Part shown: piece by piece, positions 1-7,337 of the stretch
Position numbering within the stretch: the first letter of the stretch is position 1
How the letters are laid out: each line of letters opens with the position of its first letter
From: JAICMB01 sp049514735
Lineage (GTDB): Bacteria; Acidobacteriota; Terriglobia; Bryobacterales; Bryobacteraceae
NCBI GenBank assembly: GCA_049514735.1
Contig: JBEKUT010000191.1
Coordinates: 1 to 12,555 of the forward strand
Length of the DNA: 12,555 nt
Direction: 5' to 3'
Made by a program: the position numbers and the translations under genes
The notes under the pieces: generated by a model
What the model was told of the DNA's origin: nothing
Databases searched by the model: none
Seen by the model: the letters and a program-made list of their open reading frames with translations, nothing else

Positions 1-1552
1 CCCGATGACTCGACGGATATTGTTCCAACGCCCGCTTATACGCCGCCACCGCCTCATCGGTCTTGCCGCTCTTCATCGCTGCCTCGCCCAGCACTTCCAA
101 CACCGGACGCGGATAGTACGGCGGCTCCGTATAAACCAACCGCACCTCGCGATCCGCCGCTTCCGAAAACTTCTTCAACCCCGCCGCGCTCTTTCCCTCC
201 GCCATCTTCAAATGCCCATCCAATTCCAATCGCGCGATCTCCAAGACATCGGGAACCGGCATCTTCACTTTCTCTCTGTACTCCCGCAGCGACGTGTCCA
301 TCAGCTTGCTCTCCGCCCGCGCCGCCTCGATATTTCCCTTCGCCGCGTACGCTTGCGAAACCGCCCAATGCCGCCACGCCTGCTCGCGAGGCTTGTCATA
401 TACCGGCAGCGTTTTTCCATCCAGAATTTCGTCCCACCGCTCGCCCTGCACCAGCGTCCGCATCATCGCAAACCAACCCTGCCGGTACGCGCTGTAGAAC
501 CCATCGATATTCGCCGCCTCGCGCGGATTCTCCCGCAACTCCAGCAGCTCGCGAGCGGCCTCTTCAGCCTTGTCGTAATCCCCGCGGAACGAATACGCCG
601 TCGCCAGGAAATGCACGTTGTGTCCGTGATGTCCCGTGCCGTATAACTTATCGGCTTTCATGTAACCGCGCTCGTTCTCGGCCGCGGCCGCAAACGATTC
701 GATCGCATCGTCCCAGCGGCCCGTCTGCGCATAAATATGACCCGGCATGTGCAGCGCATGCGGAATATTCGGAGTCAATTCCGGATACCGTTTGCAACTC
801 GGCCACGCATCCTTCGCAAACGTCGCGCCCTCAAATCCGTGGATCGCATAATGATGAACGCCCGGATGGTCCGGAGCCTTTTCCAGCAAATCGCGCAAAA
901 TACCGACGGCCTCCATCGTCCCTTCGCGCGGCTGCTTGTCCGGCAGCGTAAACCCGCGCATCAGGTGCAGCGCGAGATACAACCGGGCCTCCACTTCATC
1001 CGGATATTGCGCCACAATCGCGCGCAATCCCGCGATGTAATCGGCATCCGGATCCTTCGAACCAGCATTTCGACGAGCGGCAACGGCCGCAATGTACATC
1101 TTCTCGAGCGGCGTCGCCTTCCCGGGAACCGCCGCGAGTTCAGTTGCTTTCTCTGCCGCCTCCACGGCCCGCGCCGAAGCCTTCAACGGATTCCTCGATC
1201 CGAACGTCTTCTCGTACCCATCGAGTTGGAAGCGCGGACGGTAATCGCCCGCCGCAATCATCGCGACTCCCCACCATGGCATCGGAGCTTCGGGATCAAG
1301 CTCCGCAGCCTGCCGGAAACTGCGCTCGGCTTCGGTCGCCCAGAAGGAATGCAATTGCGCCACACCTTGATCGAAGAAAGCTTGCGCCTGGGGATTGGAC
1401 GTCGTGATGGGAAAGTGGACCTTGCCCTGACCTGCCATCAGTCTCGCGGGAAGCGCCGGAGCCGTTCCCGACGGCGGTGGAACGCACAGATCCGGCTGCT
1501 TGGTCTGCGAGAAAACGCAAACGGCGAAGAGCAACGCGAGGGTGACTTTCAT
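1..1552 (-). CDS. Exported TPR protein with conserved His clusters (3' end beyond window)
   Basis: The reading frame opens at ATG 1552-1550 and stays open for 517 codons to the window edge, so the C-terminus is missing. It begins with a signal-peptide-like segment (MKVTLALLFAVCVFSQ), suggesting export. The body is helical and repeat-like; the last visible part (DEAVAAYKRALEQYP) has classic tetratricopeptide spacing. Three His-rich motifs stand out: HHYAIH (residues 233-238), HALHMPGHIY (265-274) and GHHGHNVH (307-314). The HMPxHI-xxx-GRW signature is typical of a large TPR family common in Acidobacteria and other soil bacteria whose function I do not know. The start overlaps the SCO stop by four bases (ATGA, 1549-1552), so translation is probably coupled. 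A TPR scaffold is the safe call; the ordered histidines could instead mean metal binding. Two long plus-strand frames over it are antisense shadows. Confidence 0.85.
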   Translation of the reverse strand, partial: MKVTLALLFAVCVFSQTKQPDLCVPPPSGTAPALPARLMAGQGKVHFPITTSNPQAQAFFDQGVAQLHSFWATEAERSFRQAAELDPEAPMPWWGVAMIAAGDYRPRFQLDGYEKTFGSRNPLKASARAVEAAEKATELAAVPGKATPLEKMYIAAVAARRNAGSKDPDADYIAGLRAIVAQYPDEVEARLYLALHLMRGFTLPDKQPREGTMEAVGILRDLLEKAPDHPGVHHYAIHGFEGATFAKDAWPSCKRYPELTPNIPHALHMPGHIYAQTGRWDDAIESFAAAAENERGYMKADKLYGTGHHGHNVHFLATAYSFRGDYDKAEEAARELLELRENPREAANIDGFYSAYRQGWFAMMRTLVQGERWDEILDGKTLPVYDKPREQAWRHWAVSQAYAAKGNIEAARAESKLMDTSLREYREKVKMPVPDVLEIARLELDGHLKMAEGKSAAGLKKFSEAADREVRLVYTEPPYYPRPVLEVLGEAAMKSGKTDEAVAAYKRALEQYPSSHR

Positions 1553-2352
1553 TCTGGAATCTTAGCAGCAACCAGGTCGCTCAGTTGCCGCGCGGTGTAC
1601 GATGAGCCCGCGAGTTGGGCGAGCAACCGCCCATCCCGGCCGATCAACGCAGTTACGGATGTGTGCGTGATCGCTCCTTCTTCCGCAAAATAGACGAGTC
1701 CGAACATCCCCGCCACGCGCTGTATTTCCGGCGGGTCGCCGGTGAGAAAACGCCACGTGCCCGCATCGGCCCGCCAGCGCGCCGCATATTCCTGAAGCAC
1801 TGCGGGCGTGTCGTGTTCGGGATCGATCGTAACTGAAAGCAGAGCGACCTGCGGTCCAAACTTCCGCTGCAGCAAAGCGAAATTCGCGGACAGCCGCGGA
1901 CAAACATCCGGCAGCGGGCAGCGCGTATAAATAAACTCGATTAAGCTGAGCTTGCCGCGAAAATCCGATAAACGCACTCGCCGTCCCTGCTCGTCGATCA
2001 ATTCGAAATCCGGTACAACCTCGCCCACCTGGATCGTCTTTTGCACTCGAGGAAGCGGAAAATCCGGAGCCGGTCCCGCGTCTATTCGCAGCCGCGTGAT
2101 CTGCGTCGAATGTTTACCAACCTTCAGCTCGAAGGCCACACGGGAACCCGGTGCAAGTGCACCAAGATTTGTTTTGGGCGACACCTGGAACGGCATCGCC
2201 ATAGCCGGCATGTACCCCGGAATCGCCCGATGCGAAATCGTAACCGTCGACCCATTCACAGCCAGCACGATTCCGCTGCCATGGAAGCGATGCGCGCACC
2301 CCGCCAGTACTGCGCACGCCAACACGGCCGCTCTACTTGAAATACAAAACAT
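1549..2352 (-). CDS. SCO/SenC-family copper lipoprotein with N-terminal CusF-like domain
   Basis: This 267-residue protein starts with a lipoprotein signal whose lipobox ends LAGC (Cys19), so it is probably anchored on the periplasmic side of a membrane. Residues about 25-90 resemble a CusF-type copper domain: His41 followed by GYMPAMAMPF with Met48, Met51 and Met53. Residues about 108-267 form a thioredoxin-fold SCO1/SenC domain with Cys145, Cys151 and the distal His230 (ITHTS). SCO proteins deliver copper to, or reduce, the CuA site of cytochrome oxidase; that role is inferred here. The cysteines lie in CPLPDVC, five residues between them instead of the usual three. The start overlaps the end of the FkbM-like gene by 20 bases and has no clear Shine-Dalgarno, which suggests translational coupling. 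The stop overlaps the TPR start by four bases. Confidence 0.9.
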   Translation of the reverse strand: MFCISSRAAVLACAVLAGCAHRFHGSGIVLAVNGSTVTISHRAIPGYMPAMAMPFQVSPKTNLGALAPGSRVAFELKVGKHSTQITRLRIDAGPAPDFPLPRVQKTIQVGEVVPDFELIDEQGRRVRLSDFRGKLSLIEFIYTRCPLPDVCPRLSANFALLQRKFGPQVALLSVTIDPEHDTPAVLQEYAARWRADAGTWRFLTGDPPEIQRVAGMFGLVYFAEEGAITHTSVTALIGRDGRLLAQLAGSSYTARQLSDLVAAKIPE

Positions 2353-3115
2353 CGGGACGAATCGAATGCGACTCTTTCACGACCTCGCATGGCCCGCACC
2401 GCAATTGATAATCCGGCCGGATTTTCCCAAGCTGATTCCTCAAATTATTCGCGGCATGCGTTGCAATTGAAATGCGAGGTTTAAACTTCGCGATTGTATC
2501 GTGAGCCCCGCGCAGGACGTCCACGCCCTCCAGAGCGACCCTTATATAATCGACCCGCGGCAGCGCCAATTCGGCCACCACCTTGTCGACAGTTGCCGAT
2601 GGGTAAAGCACAACGCGGCCCGTCGCGATTTCGTTCGAGAAGTTGCGGTTGAGGCATTCGATATTTTCCGGCGCAGGCTCAATCGCGACCACCTTTTCTG
2701 CGCCAGCCATCAGTTCCTCGGTCACTGTCAGTCCAAACCTCGCGCCGCAGTCCACCACAATGTCGCCAAGCAGCGGCCCCGCATCTCCCGTCCCATAAAG
2801 ATTGTGCTCCTGCGCGGCGAGTTGGAACGGCAGCACGAACCGCTGCCCGCGTGGAATCCAGTATCGCGTTTTCGGCGTCTGCCACAACTCGAAACCCTCT
2901 GCGTCCACCGAAATCAGCTTGCTCTCTTTGTAAATCCGATCGGCGCATTCTTTCTCGATCCGCTCATTCCGCTCGCTCGCGAGCGCCTCGAACAACGGAC
3001 AATCCGGACTGCGTCCCACGGCCACCCACGTGAAAAGTCGAAACGGCGGATACCATGAATACCCAATTCCCGCTACGGCCAGCAGGACCACGCCTATCAA
3101 AGCGGGTCGCCTCAC
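2333..3115 (-). CDS. FkbM-type methyltransferase homologue, membrane-anchored and internally shortened
   Basis: The 260-residue product has an N-terminal hydrophobic segment (residues 5-20) that should anchor it in the membrane. From about residue 90 it matches the FkbM family of SAM-dependent methyltransferases: a SAM motif at VVDCGARFG (120-128), the acidic strand end AIEPAPEN (144-151) with Glu146, and the late segment ALEGVDVLRGA (194-204) followed by KPRISI. Two oddities are visible. The segment between GRVVLYP (166-172) and TVDKVVAEL (175-183) is far shorter than in typical members, where tens of residues separate the corresponding strands. The usual IKxDxEGxE motif reads IRVALEGVD, losing the first acidic residue. 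Catalytic activity is therefore uncertain. The start is GTG, in a four-base GTGA overlap with the amidase stop (3112-3115); the stop lies 20 bases inside the SCO gene. Confidence 0.75.
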   Translation of the reverse strand: MRRPALIGVVLLAVAGIGYSWYPPFRLFTWVAVGRSPDCPLFEALASERNERIEKECADRIYKESKLISVDAEGFELWQTPKTRYWIPRGQRFVLPFQLAAQEHNLYGTGDAGPLLGDIVVDCGARFGLTVTEELMAGAEKVVAIEPAPENIECLNRNFSNEIATGRVVLYPSATVDKVVAELALPRVDYIRVALEGVDVLRGAHDTIAKFKPRISIATHAANNLRNQLGKIRPDYQLRCGPCEVVKESHSIRPDVLYFK

Positions 3116-4680
3116 GCCGGCAGTTCGCAGCCTTCCAAGAACTTCGGTGCGCGCCGCGCCTGCGCCACGCTCTCAAATCCCGATGCCAGCTTGAGCAGCA
3201 CCGGTTCACTCCATGCTTTTCCGAAAAACGAGAGCCCCAAAGGTAATCCTCGATAGAACCCCGCCGGCACCGTAATGTGCGGATACCCGGCGATCGCGGC
3301 CGGACTCGAGCAGCCGCCCGTGTCGGAGTCGCCGTTCACCCAATCGATCAAGCACGCGGGCCCATTCGTCAGAGTGACGATGGCGTCCAGCTTGTACCGA
3401 TCGATCACGGCGTCGATGCCCTCGGTCCGCGTCAGTTGCAGGCACTGCTGCCGCGCATCCAGATACTTCTTCTCCGTCAGCGGACCTTTCTCTTGTGCCT
3501 GATGAAAAATCTCCTGCCCGAAATACGGCATCTCCCTGGCGCCAATATTGTCGTTGAAATCAATCAGCCCCGCAAGCGTTCGCGGGTCCCGCGCCGCAGG
3601 CAATTTTGCGAGATACGCATTGAGGTCCGCCTTGAATTCATAGAGCAGCACCTCGAACTCGGCATCGTTCCACTTGCCGTGCGATGGCAGGTCGGCTGGG
3701 TCGATCACTTCTGCGCCCGCTCGCTTTAACATATCGATGCATTGGTTCAGGAATGCATCCATCACCGCGTTCTTATCGAAAAACTTCCGCGCGATCCCGA
3801 GCCGCGCGCCGCGCAGTCCGTTCGCATCGAGAAACCTCGTGTAATCCGGTTGCGTTTTCCCCGCCGACGCCGCGGTTGCTGCATCGTTCGCGTCGACGCC
3901 GGTCAGGGCGCTCAACAGAATCGCCGCGTCGCGCACCGTCCGAGCCATCGGACCCGCCGTGTCCTGGCTATGCGAGATCGGAATGATCCCGGCGCGGCTT
4001 ATTAAACCGACCGTCGGCTTCACGCCAACCAGTCCATTAACCGAAGACGGGCTCACGACCGATCCATCTGTCTCCGATCCGATTGCCGCCGCGCACATAC
4101 TCGCCGCAACGGCCGCACCCGATCCGGAACTCGACCCCGATGGATTGCGATGCACGGCATAAGGCATGCGTGTTTGCCCGCCGCGCCCGCTCCACCCGCT
4201 CACGGAATGTGTTGAGCGGAAGTTCGCCCATTCACTGAGATTGGTCTTGCCCAAAATTAGTGCGCCAGCCGCCCGCAGACGAGCCGCGACAAAAGAATCG
4301 GTGGGAGGGTGCCAGCCGCCGAGCGCAAGCGATCCCGCCGAGGTGGCCATACGATCGGCCGTATCGATGTTGTCCTTAATCAGGATTGGAATCCCGTGCA
4401 GCGGCCCGCGCGAGTGGTTCTGTTTGCGCTCCTGGTCGAGCTGACCGGCAATCGCTTCGGCCTCCGGATTCATCTCGATCACCGCTCTCAACCGCGGCCC
4501 ATCGCGGTCGATTCGTTGAATCCGTTCCGCATACAATTCCAGTAGCCGCCGCGACGTCCATCGCCCCTGCTGCAGTCCTAGAGCGAGATCGGCAAGGCTG
4601 ACCTCTTCGATCTCGAACGGCGGCGTGGCAGCGTGAACGGCCACCTGTGCGGCTGCGGCCAGGAAGGTTCTTCTCTGCAT
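3112..4680 (-). CDS. Amidase-signature family enzyme, probably exported (peptide-amidase-like)
   Basis: This 522-residue protein is a complete amidase-signature hydrolase. The Ser-cisSer-Lys triad is visible: Lys102 in ILIKDNIDT, Ser184 in GSSSGSGAA and the nucleophile Ser207 in GSETDGSVV. The region from SGWSGRGGQ (161-169) through SQDTAGPMARTV resembles stand-alone peptide amidases, which hydrolyse C-terminal amides, rather than GatA of the tRNA amidotransferase; no gatB or gatC gene is nearby. The N-terminus MQRRTFLAAAAQVAVHAA looks like a short twin-arginine-type signal, suggesting export, although the hydrophobic stretch is brief. The substrate cannot be told from sequence. The gene begins 16 bases after the FAD oxidoreductase and ends in a four-base GTGA overlap with the FkbM-like gene. 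No strong ribosome-binding site precedes its ATG. Confidence 0.9.
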   Translation of the reverse strand: MQRRTFLAAAAQVAVHAATPPFEIEEVSLADLALGLQQGRWTSRRLLELYAERIQRIDRDGPRLRAVIEMNPEAEAIAGQLDQERKQNHSRGPLHGIPILIKDNIDTADRMATSAGSLALGGWHPPTDSFVAARLRAAGALILGKTNLSEWANFRSTHSVSGWSGRGGQTRMPYAVHRNPSGSSSGSGAAVAASMCAAAIGSETDGSVVSPSSVNGLVGVKPTVGLISRAGIIPISHSQDTAGPMARTVRDAAILLSALTGVDANDAATAASAGKTQPDYTRFLDANGLRGARLGIARKFFDKNAVMDAFLNQCIDMLKRAGAEVIDPADLPSHGKWNDAEFEVLLYEFKADLNAYLAKLPAARDPRTLAGLIDFNDNIGAREMPYFGQEIFHQAQEKGPLTEKKYLDARQQCLQLTRTEGIDAVIDRYKLDAIVTLTNGPACLIDWVNGDSDTGGCSSPAAIAGYPHITVPAGFYRGLPLGLSFFGKAWSEPVLLKLASGFESVAQARRAPKFLEGCELPA

Positions 4681-4696
4681 TGGCCGTATTGTCGCA

Positions 4697-5998
4697 TTAC
4701 TTTCTCTGCACGCACTTCGCGTACAAATCCTGAAAAAACCCGTCCGGATCGTACTTTCTTTTCAACTCAAAATAGCGGCTGCGGTTGTAAATCTTCCAGA
4801 ACGTTTCTTCGTCGTAGTAAGCGGTGGAGTAGAGGCCCTTCTTACCTTCCAGCTCCAGCGCTTCCTCTTCGATCTTCCGGTTGTAATAGCCGTCTTCGTG
4901 AGTCGTTGGCACGGTATCCCAGAAACCAAAGTTGATGTACATCTTCCTGGGGTCGAGCGCATACAAATCGAACGTAACTCGCGGATCATAAGCCTTGAAA
5001 GGGCAGACCCATACCGGCGTGATGCCGATGTCCTTAAGCAGAAAACGCATAAACTCAGGGGCATGCTCAATCGGGATATCGACGTCCTGAATTACGGATT
5101 CCTCCCGTCCGGACTCCGGCAACAGGCGCTGCGACAGCCGCATGATGCGCTGATACGTTCGGGAGTTCAGCGCCCACGCTCCCGCGGCCAACCGCACCAC
5201 CGGATTCTGAATGTAGAAATGCTTCGAGCACCAGAACCAGTCCGCATCCCAACGCCAGATATACCCGTGCGCGGTCAGCCAGTCCTCGCGATTCTGCTGG
5301 ATGGATCTATAGTAAATGCGCAGGTAAGTGTAATCGCTCACGCGGCGTGCATCGCTCACAAACTGGCCTGATGTCAGATACATCTCGTCGGCGCTGAATA
5401 TAGTGCCATCGAGATAATCGATCCCACGCTGCTCGCCCACGCTTGTGAAGTAAGCCTCCGCCGACGTGAAGCGCGAGTGTCTGACGCGAACATACCGTTG
5501 CGCGGGAATAAGACGGACCTTCAAACGCAGAACATACCCCAGCGTCCCATAGGAATTCGGAAATCCAAAGAACAAATCGGAGTTCTGCGCGGGCGAGCAC
5601 AACACAATCCGGCCGTCCCCGAGTAAGATTTCCATCTCGAGCACGGTTTCGTGTACCAGTCCGTAGCGGAACGACGAAGATTCGATGCCGACACCGCTTA
5701 CCGCGCCGCCCACTGTAATGGTCTTGAGTTGCGGAACTACCGTGGGTAACAGTCCGTATTGGAGGGTCTCGTCGACAAACGTCTCGTAAGTCGTCATGCC
5801 CTCAACGTCGGCTGTCATGAGATTCGGATCGACGTGCAGGACCTCGTTGAAACCCCGCACGTCGATCTTGCGTTTACTCGCGCCATTGCGATGGCGAAAG
5901 AGATTCGATGTAGACTTGGCAAGTCCTAGGGACACACCCTGTGCACGAGCTGCGGCGAGTTGCTCCGCGAGGCGTTCGCACTTTTCTTGATGTGTCAC
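4697..5998 (-). CDS. DHCR24-like FAD-binding oxidoreductase (candidate acyl-chain C=C reductase)
   Basis: The 433-residue product belongs to the VAO/PCMH-type FAD-binding family and resembles the DHCR24/DWARF1 branch of C=C reductases. Matching blocks include the FAD-domain run PQLKTITVGG (89-98), GIESSSFRYGL (104-114), NSDLFF (139-144) and GTLGYV (151-156), and a C-terminus with FWKIYNRSRYFELKRKY like that of human DHCR24. It lacks the N-terminal membrane segment of the eukaryotic enzyme and is probably cytosolic. It starts with GTG 5998, 17 bases after the Cfa-like gene, so the two are almost certainly cotranscribed. No sterol-pathway gene is present. Beside a lipid methyltransferase, a more likely job is reducing an alkylated unsaturated fatty acyl chain, as proposed for the FAD partner in 10-methyl fatty acid synthesis. 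The fold is confident; the substrate is inference. Confidence 0.85.
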   Translation of the reverse strand: MTHQEKCERLAEQLAAARAQGVSLGLAKSTSNLFRHRNGASKRKIDVRGFNEVLHVDPNLMTADVEGMTTYETFVDETLQYGLLPTVVPQLKTITVGGAVSGVGIESSSFRYGLVHETVLEMEILLGDGRIVLCSPAQNSDLFFGFPNSYGTLGYVLRLKVRLIPAQRYVRVRHSRFTSAEAYFTSVGEQRGIDYLDGTIFSADEMYLTSGQFVSDARRVSDYTYLRIYYRSIQQNREDWLTAHGYIWRWDADWFWCSKHFYIQNPVVRLAAGAWALNSRTYQRIMRLSQRLLPESGREESVIQDVDIPIEHAPEFMRFLLKDIGITPVWVCPFKAYDPRVTFDLYALDPRKMYINFGFWDTVPTTHEDGYYNRKIEEEALELEGKKGLYSTAYYDEETFWKIYNRSRYFELKRKYDPDGFFQDLYAKCVQRK

Positions 5999-6015
5999 TC
6001 CCGATTTCCAGGCCG

Positions 6016-7227
6016 TTACCGCACGGGCGTGTAACTCGGAACGTCACCTTTCGACAAAACCAACTGCCACAGTTGTAACTTGCGAGCGCGGAATGCCCCC
6101 GCCGATCCTTGCAGGTAGAACTTCCACATGCGATAAAACCGGTCGCCATACTTCGAGCGTAGCGAAGGCCAAGCACGGTCGAAGTTACTCCACCACTCCA
6201 TCAGAGTCCGGTCGTAATTCGGACCGAAGTTATGCCAATCCTCCACTACCCAAAGACCCTCAATGGCGGCGCCTAATTGAGCGATCGACGGGATAACTCC
6301 GTTCGGGAAGATATACTTGTCCACCCATGGATCGGTACTGGTTTCGGATTCGTTGCCCCCGATCGTGTGCATCAGGAACAATCCACCGTCTTTGAGGCTA
6401 CGGCGTGCCAAGTCGAGAAATGCGCGGTAGTTTTTGGGGCCGATGTGTTCGCAAAGCCCGATGGATGCCACGCGGTCGAACTGCTCCGGCTCGTTGGCGG
6501 CTTCGCGATAATCCTTTTGCTCGAAGCGGACTGGCAGGTTCCTGCACTTCTCACGCCCGTAAGCGACCTGCTCCTTCGAGATGTTGTAACTTACCACCTC
6601 GCATCCGTATTCGGACGCCGCGAAATGCGCGAAGCCGCCGAAGCCGCCGCCTAACTCCAGGACTTTCATCCCCGGCGCGAGTTGGAGTTTCCGGCAGATC
6701 AAACGCAGTTTATTCTCCTGCGCTTCAGTCAAAGAGTTAGCATCTTTCCAGTACGCGCAAGTATACTGCATTCTGCGATCGAGCATGGCCTCATACAGGT
6801 CGTTACCCAGATCGTAATGCTCCTCCGCTACCGTGCGCGACCGCAATTTCGACTGCCGGTTAAATATCCTGCTTTTCAGGGCGAGGCAGGCGCTGCCGAA
6901 CGTCGTGAAGCTCTTGTATAGATCCGCGCGATGCACCCTTGTGAAAAACTCATCCAATGCATCGACGTCCCAACATCCATCCATGTAGGATTCGCCGGCG
7001 CCTAGCGTGCCGCGCGACAAAACGCGATCGAAGAAACGTTCATCGTGCAACTGTAAGTCCCACGGACGTTCACCATTTATCTGAATGTCCGCAATGGTAA
7101 GGTACGCTGTGATTCTTTTAGCTGCCGCGGAATACGGCGTGTAAGGTTCCCTTGGTTTCCTGTGTCGCGCGCGCTCGCCGGGCGGGCGAACAGGATTCAC
7201 GGTTTCTGGTCTAAAACCGGACACCAT
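6016..7227 (-). CDS. Divergent cyclopropane-fatty-acyl-phospholipid synthase (Cfa) homologue
   Basis: The 403-residue protein aligns over its whole length with E. coli Cfa (382 aa). It has the N-terminal lipid-binding and dimerisation domain (INGERPWDLQL 50-60, GAGESYMDGCWDVDALDEFF 77-96), the linker EHYDLGNDLY (136-145) and the SAM methyltransferase domain. Residues matching the E. coli bicarbonate site are kept: Cys157, Glu260, His287, Ile289 and Tyr338. Cfa enzymes transfer a methylene from SAM to double bonds of membrane phospholipid acyl chains; relatives make 10-methylene or methyl-branched chains. SAM motif I reads LELGGGFGG instead of the usual LDIGCGWGG, and the next strand reads VVSYNIS instead of VVGVTIS, so this is a divergent subtype. 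The first 30 residues are an extra basic tail. It is the first gene of a six-gene string behind its own promoter. Confidence 0.92.
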   Translation of the reverse strand: MVSGFRPETVNPVRPPGERARHRKPREPYTPYSAAAKRITAYLTIADIQINGERPWDLQLHDERFFDRVLSRGTLGAGESYMDGCWDVDALDEFFTRVHRADLYKSFTTFGSACLALKSRIFNRQSKLRSRTVAEEHYDLGNDLYEAMLDRRMQYTCAYWKDANSLTEAQENKLRLICRKLQLAPGMKVLELGGGFGGFAHFAASEYGCEVVSYNISKEQVAYGREKCRNLPVRFEQKDYREAANEPEQFDRVASIGLCEHIGPKNYRAFLDLARRSLKDGGLFLMHTIGGNESETSTDPWVDKYIFPNGVIPSIAQLGAAIEGLWVVEDWHNFGPNYDRTLMEWWSNFDRAWPSLRSKYGDRFYRMWKFYLQGSAGAFRARKLQLWQLVLSKGDVPSYTPVR

Positions 7228-7235
7228 ATGAACTG

Positions 7236-7258
7236 CTGCGCCTCCTCATGTGGTGCAG
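7236..7258 (-). promoter_or_regulatory. Leader hairpin overlapping the Shine-Dalgarno of the Cfa-like gene
   Basis: On the minus strand, arms CUGCACC (7258-7252) and GGCGCAG (7242-7236) can pair with one A-C mismatch around a 9-nt loop. The only good Shine-Dalgarno, AGGAGG (7246-7241), lies across the loop and the 3' arm. It sits 13 nt upstream of the ATG at 7227, which is long; no in-frame start codon lies closer. The hairpin could limit ribosome access, but the stem is short and may be chance. Confidence 0.35.
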
Positions 7259-7280
7259 AAGTAAATTGACCCGCACACTC

Positions 7281-7309
7281 ATTATGTACTCGATTTTGGC
7301 GGCTGACAA
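7281..7309 (-). promoter_or_regulatory. Sigma70-type promoter for the Cfa-like operon
   Basis: In the 110-base gap between the cyclophilin gene and the Cfa-like gene, the minus strand has a -35 box TTGTCA (7309-7304) and a -10 box CATAAT (7286-7281), separated by exactly 17 bases. Each box has one mismatch to the sigma70 consensus. Transcription would start near 7274, leaving a leader of about 47 nt. It is the best promoter-like match I found in the window and would drive the six-gene string from the Cfa-like gene to the TPR gene. Confidence 0.6.
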
Positions 7310-7337
7310 GGTTAGGAAGAATGTAACGTGACCGCTA

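Noticed and set aside
5..1693. Two long plus-strand open frames (213 and 318 codons)
   Set aside because: They run antisense to the TPR gene and the end of the SCO gene, are Arg/His-rich with no domain, and are the usual antisense product of GC-rich third positions.
3112..4680. GatA subunit of the tRNA amidotransferase
   Set aside because: It has an export-like N-terminus and peptide-amidase-like core, with no gatB or gatC next to it.
4697..5998. True delta24-sterol reductase
   Set aside because: DHCR24 similarity is clear, but no sterol genes are present and the neighbour is a phospholipid acyl-chain enzyme; a lipid C=C substrate is more likely.
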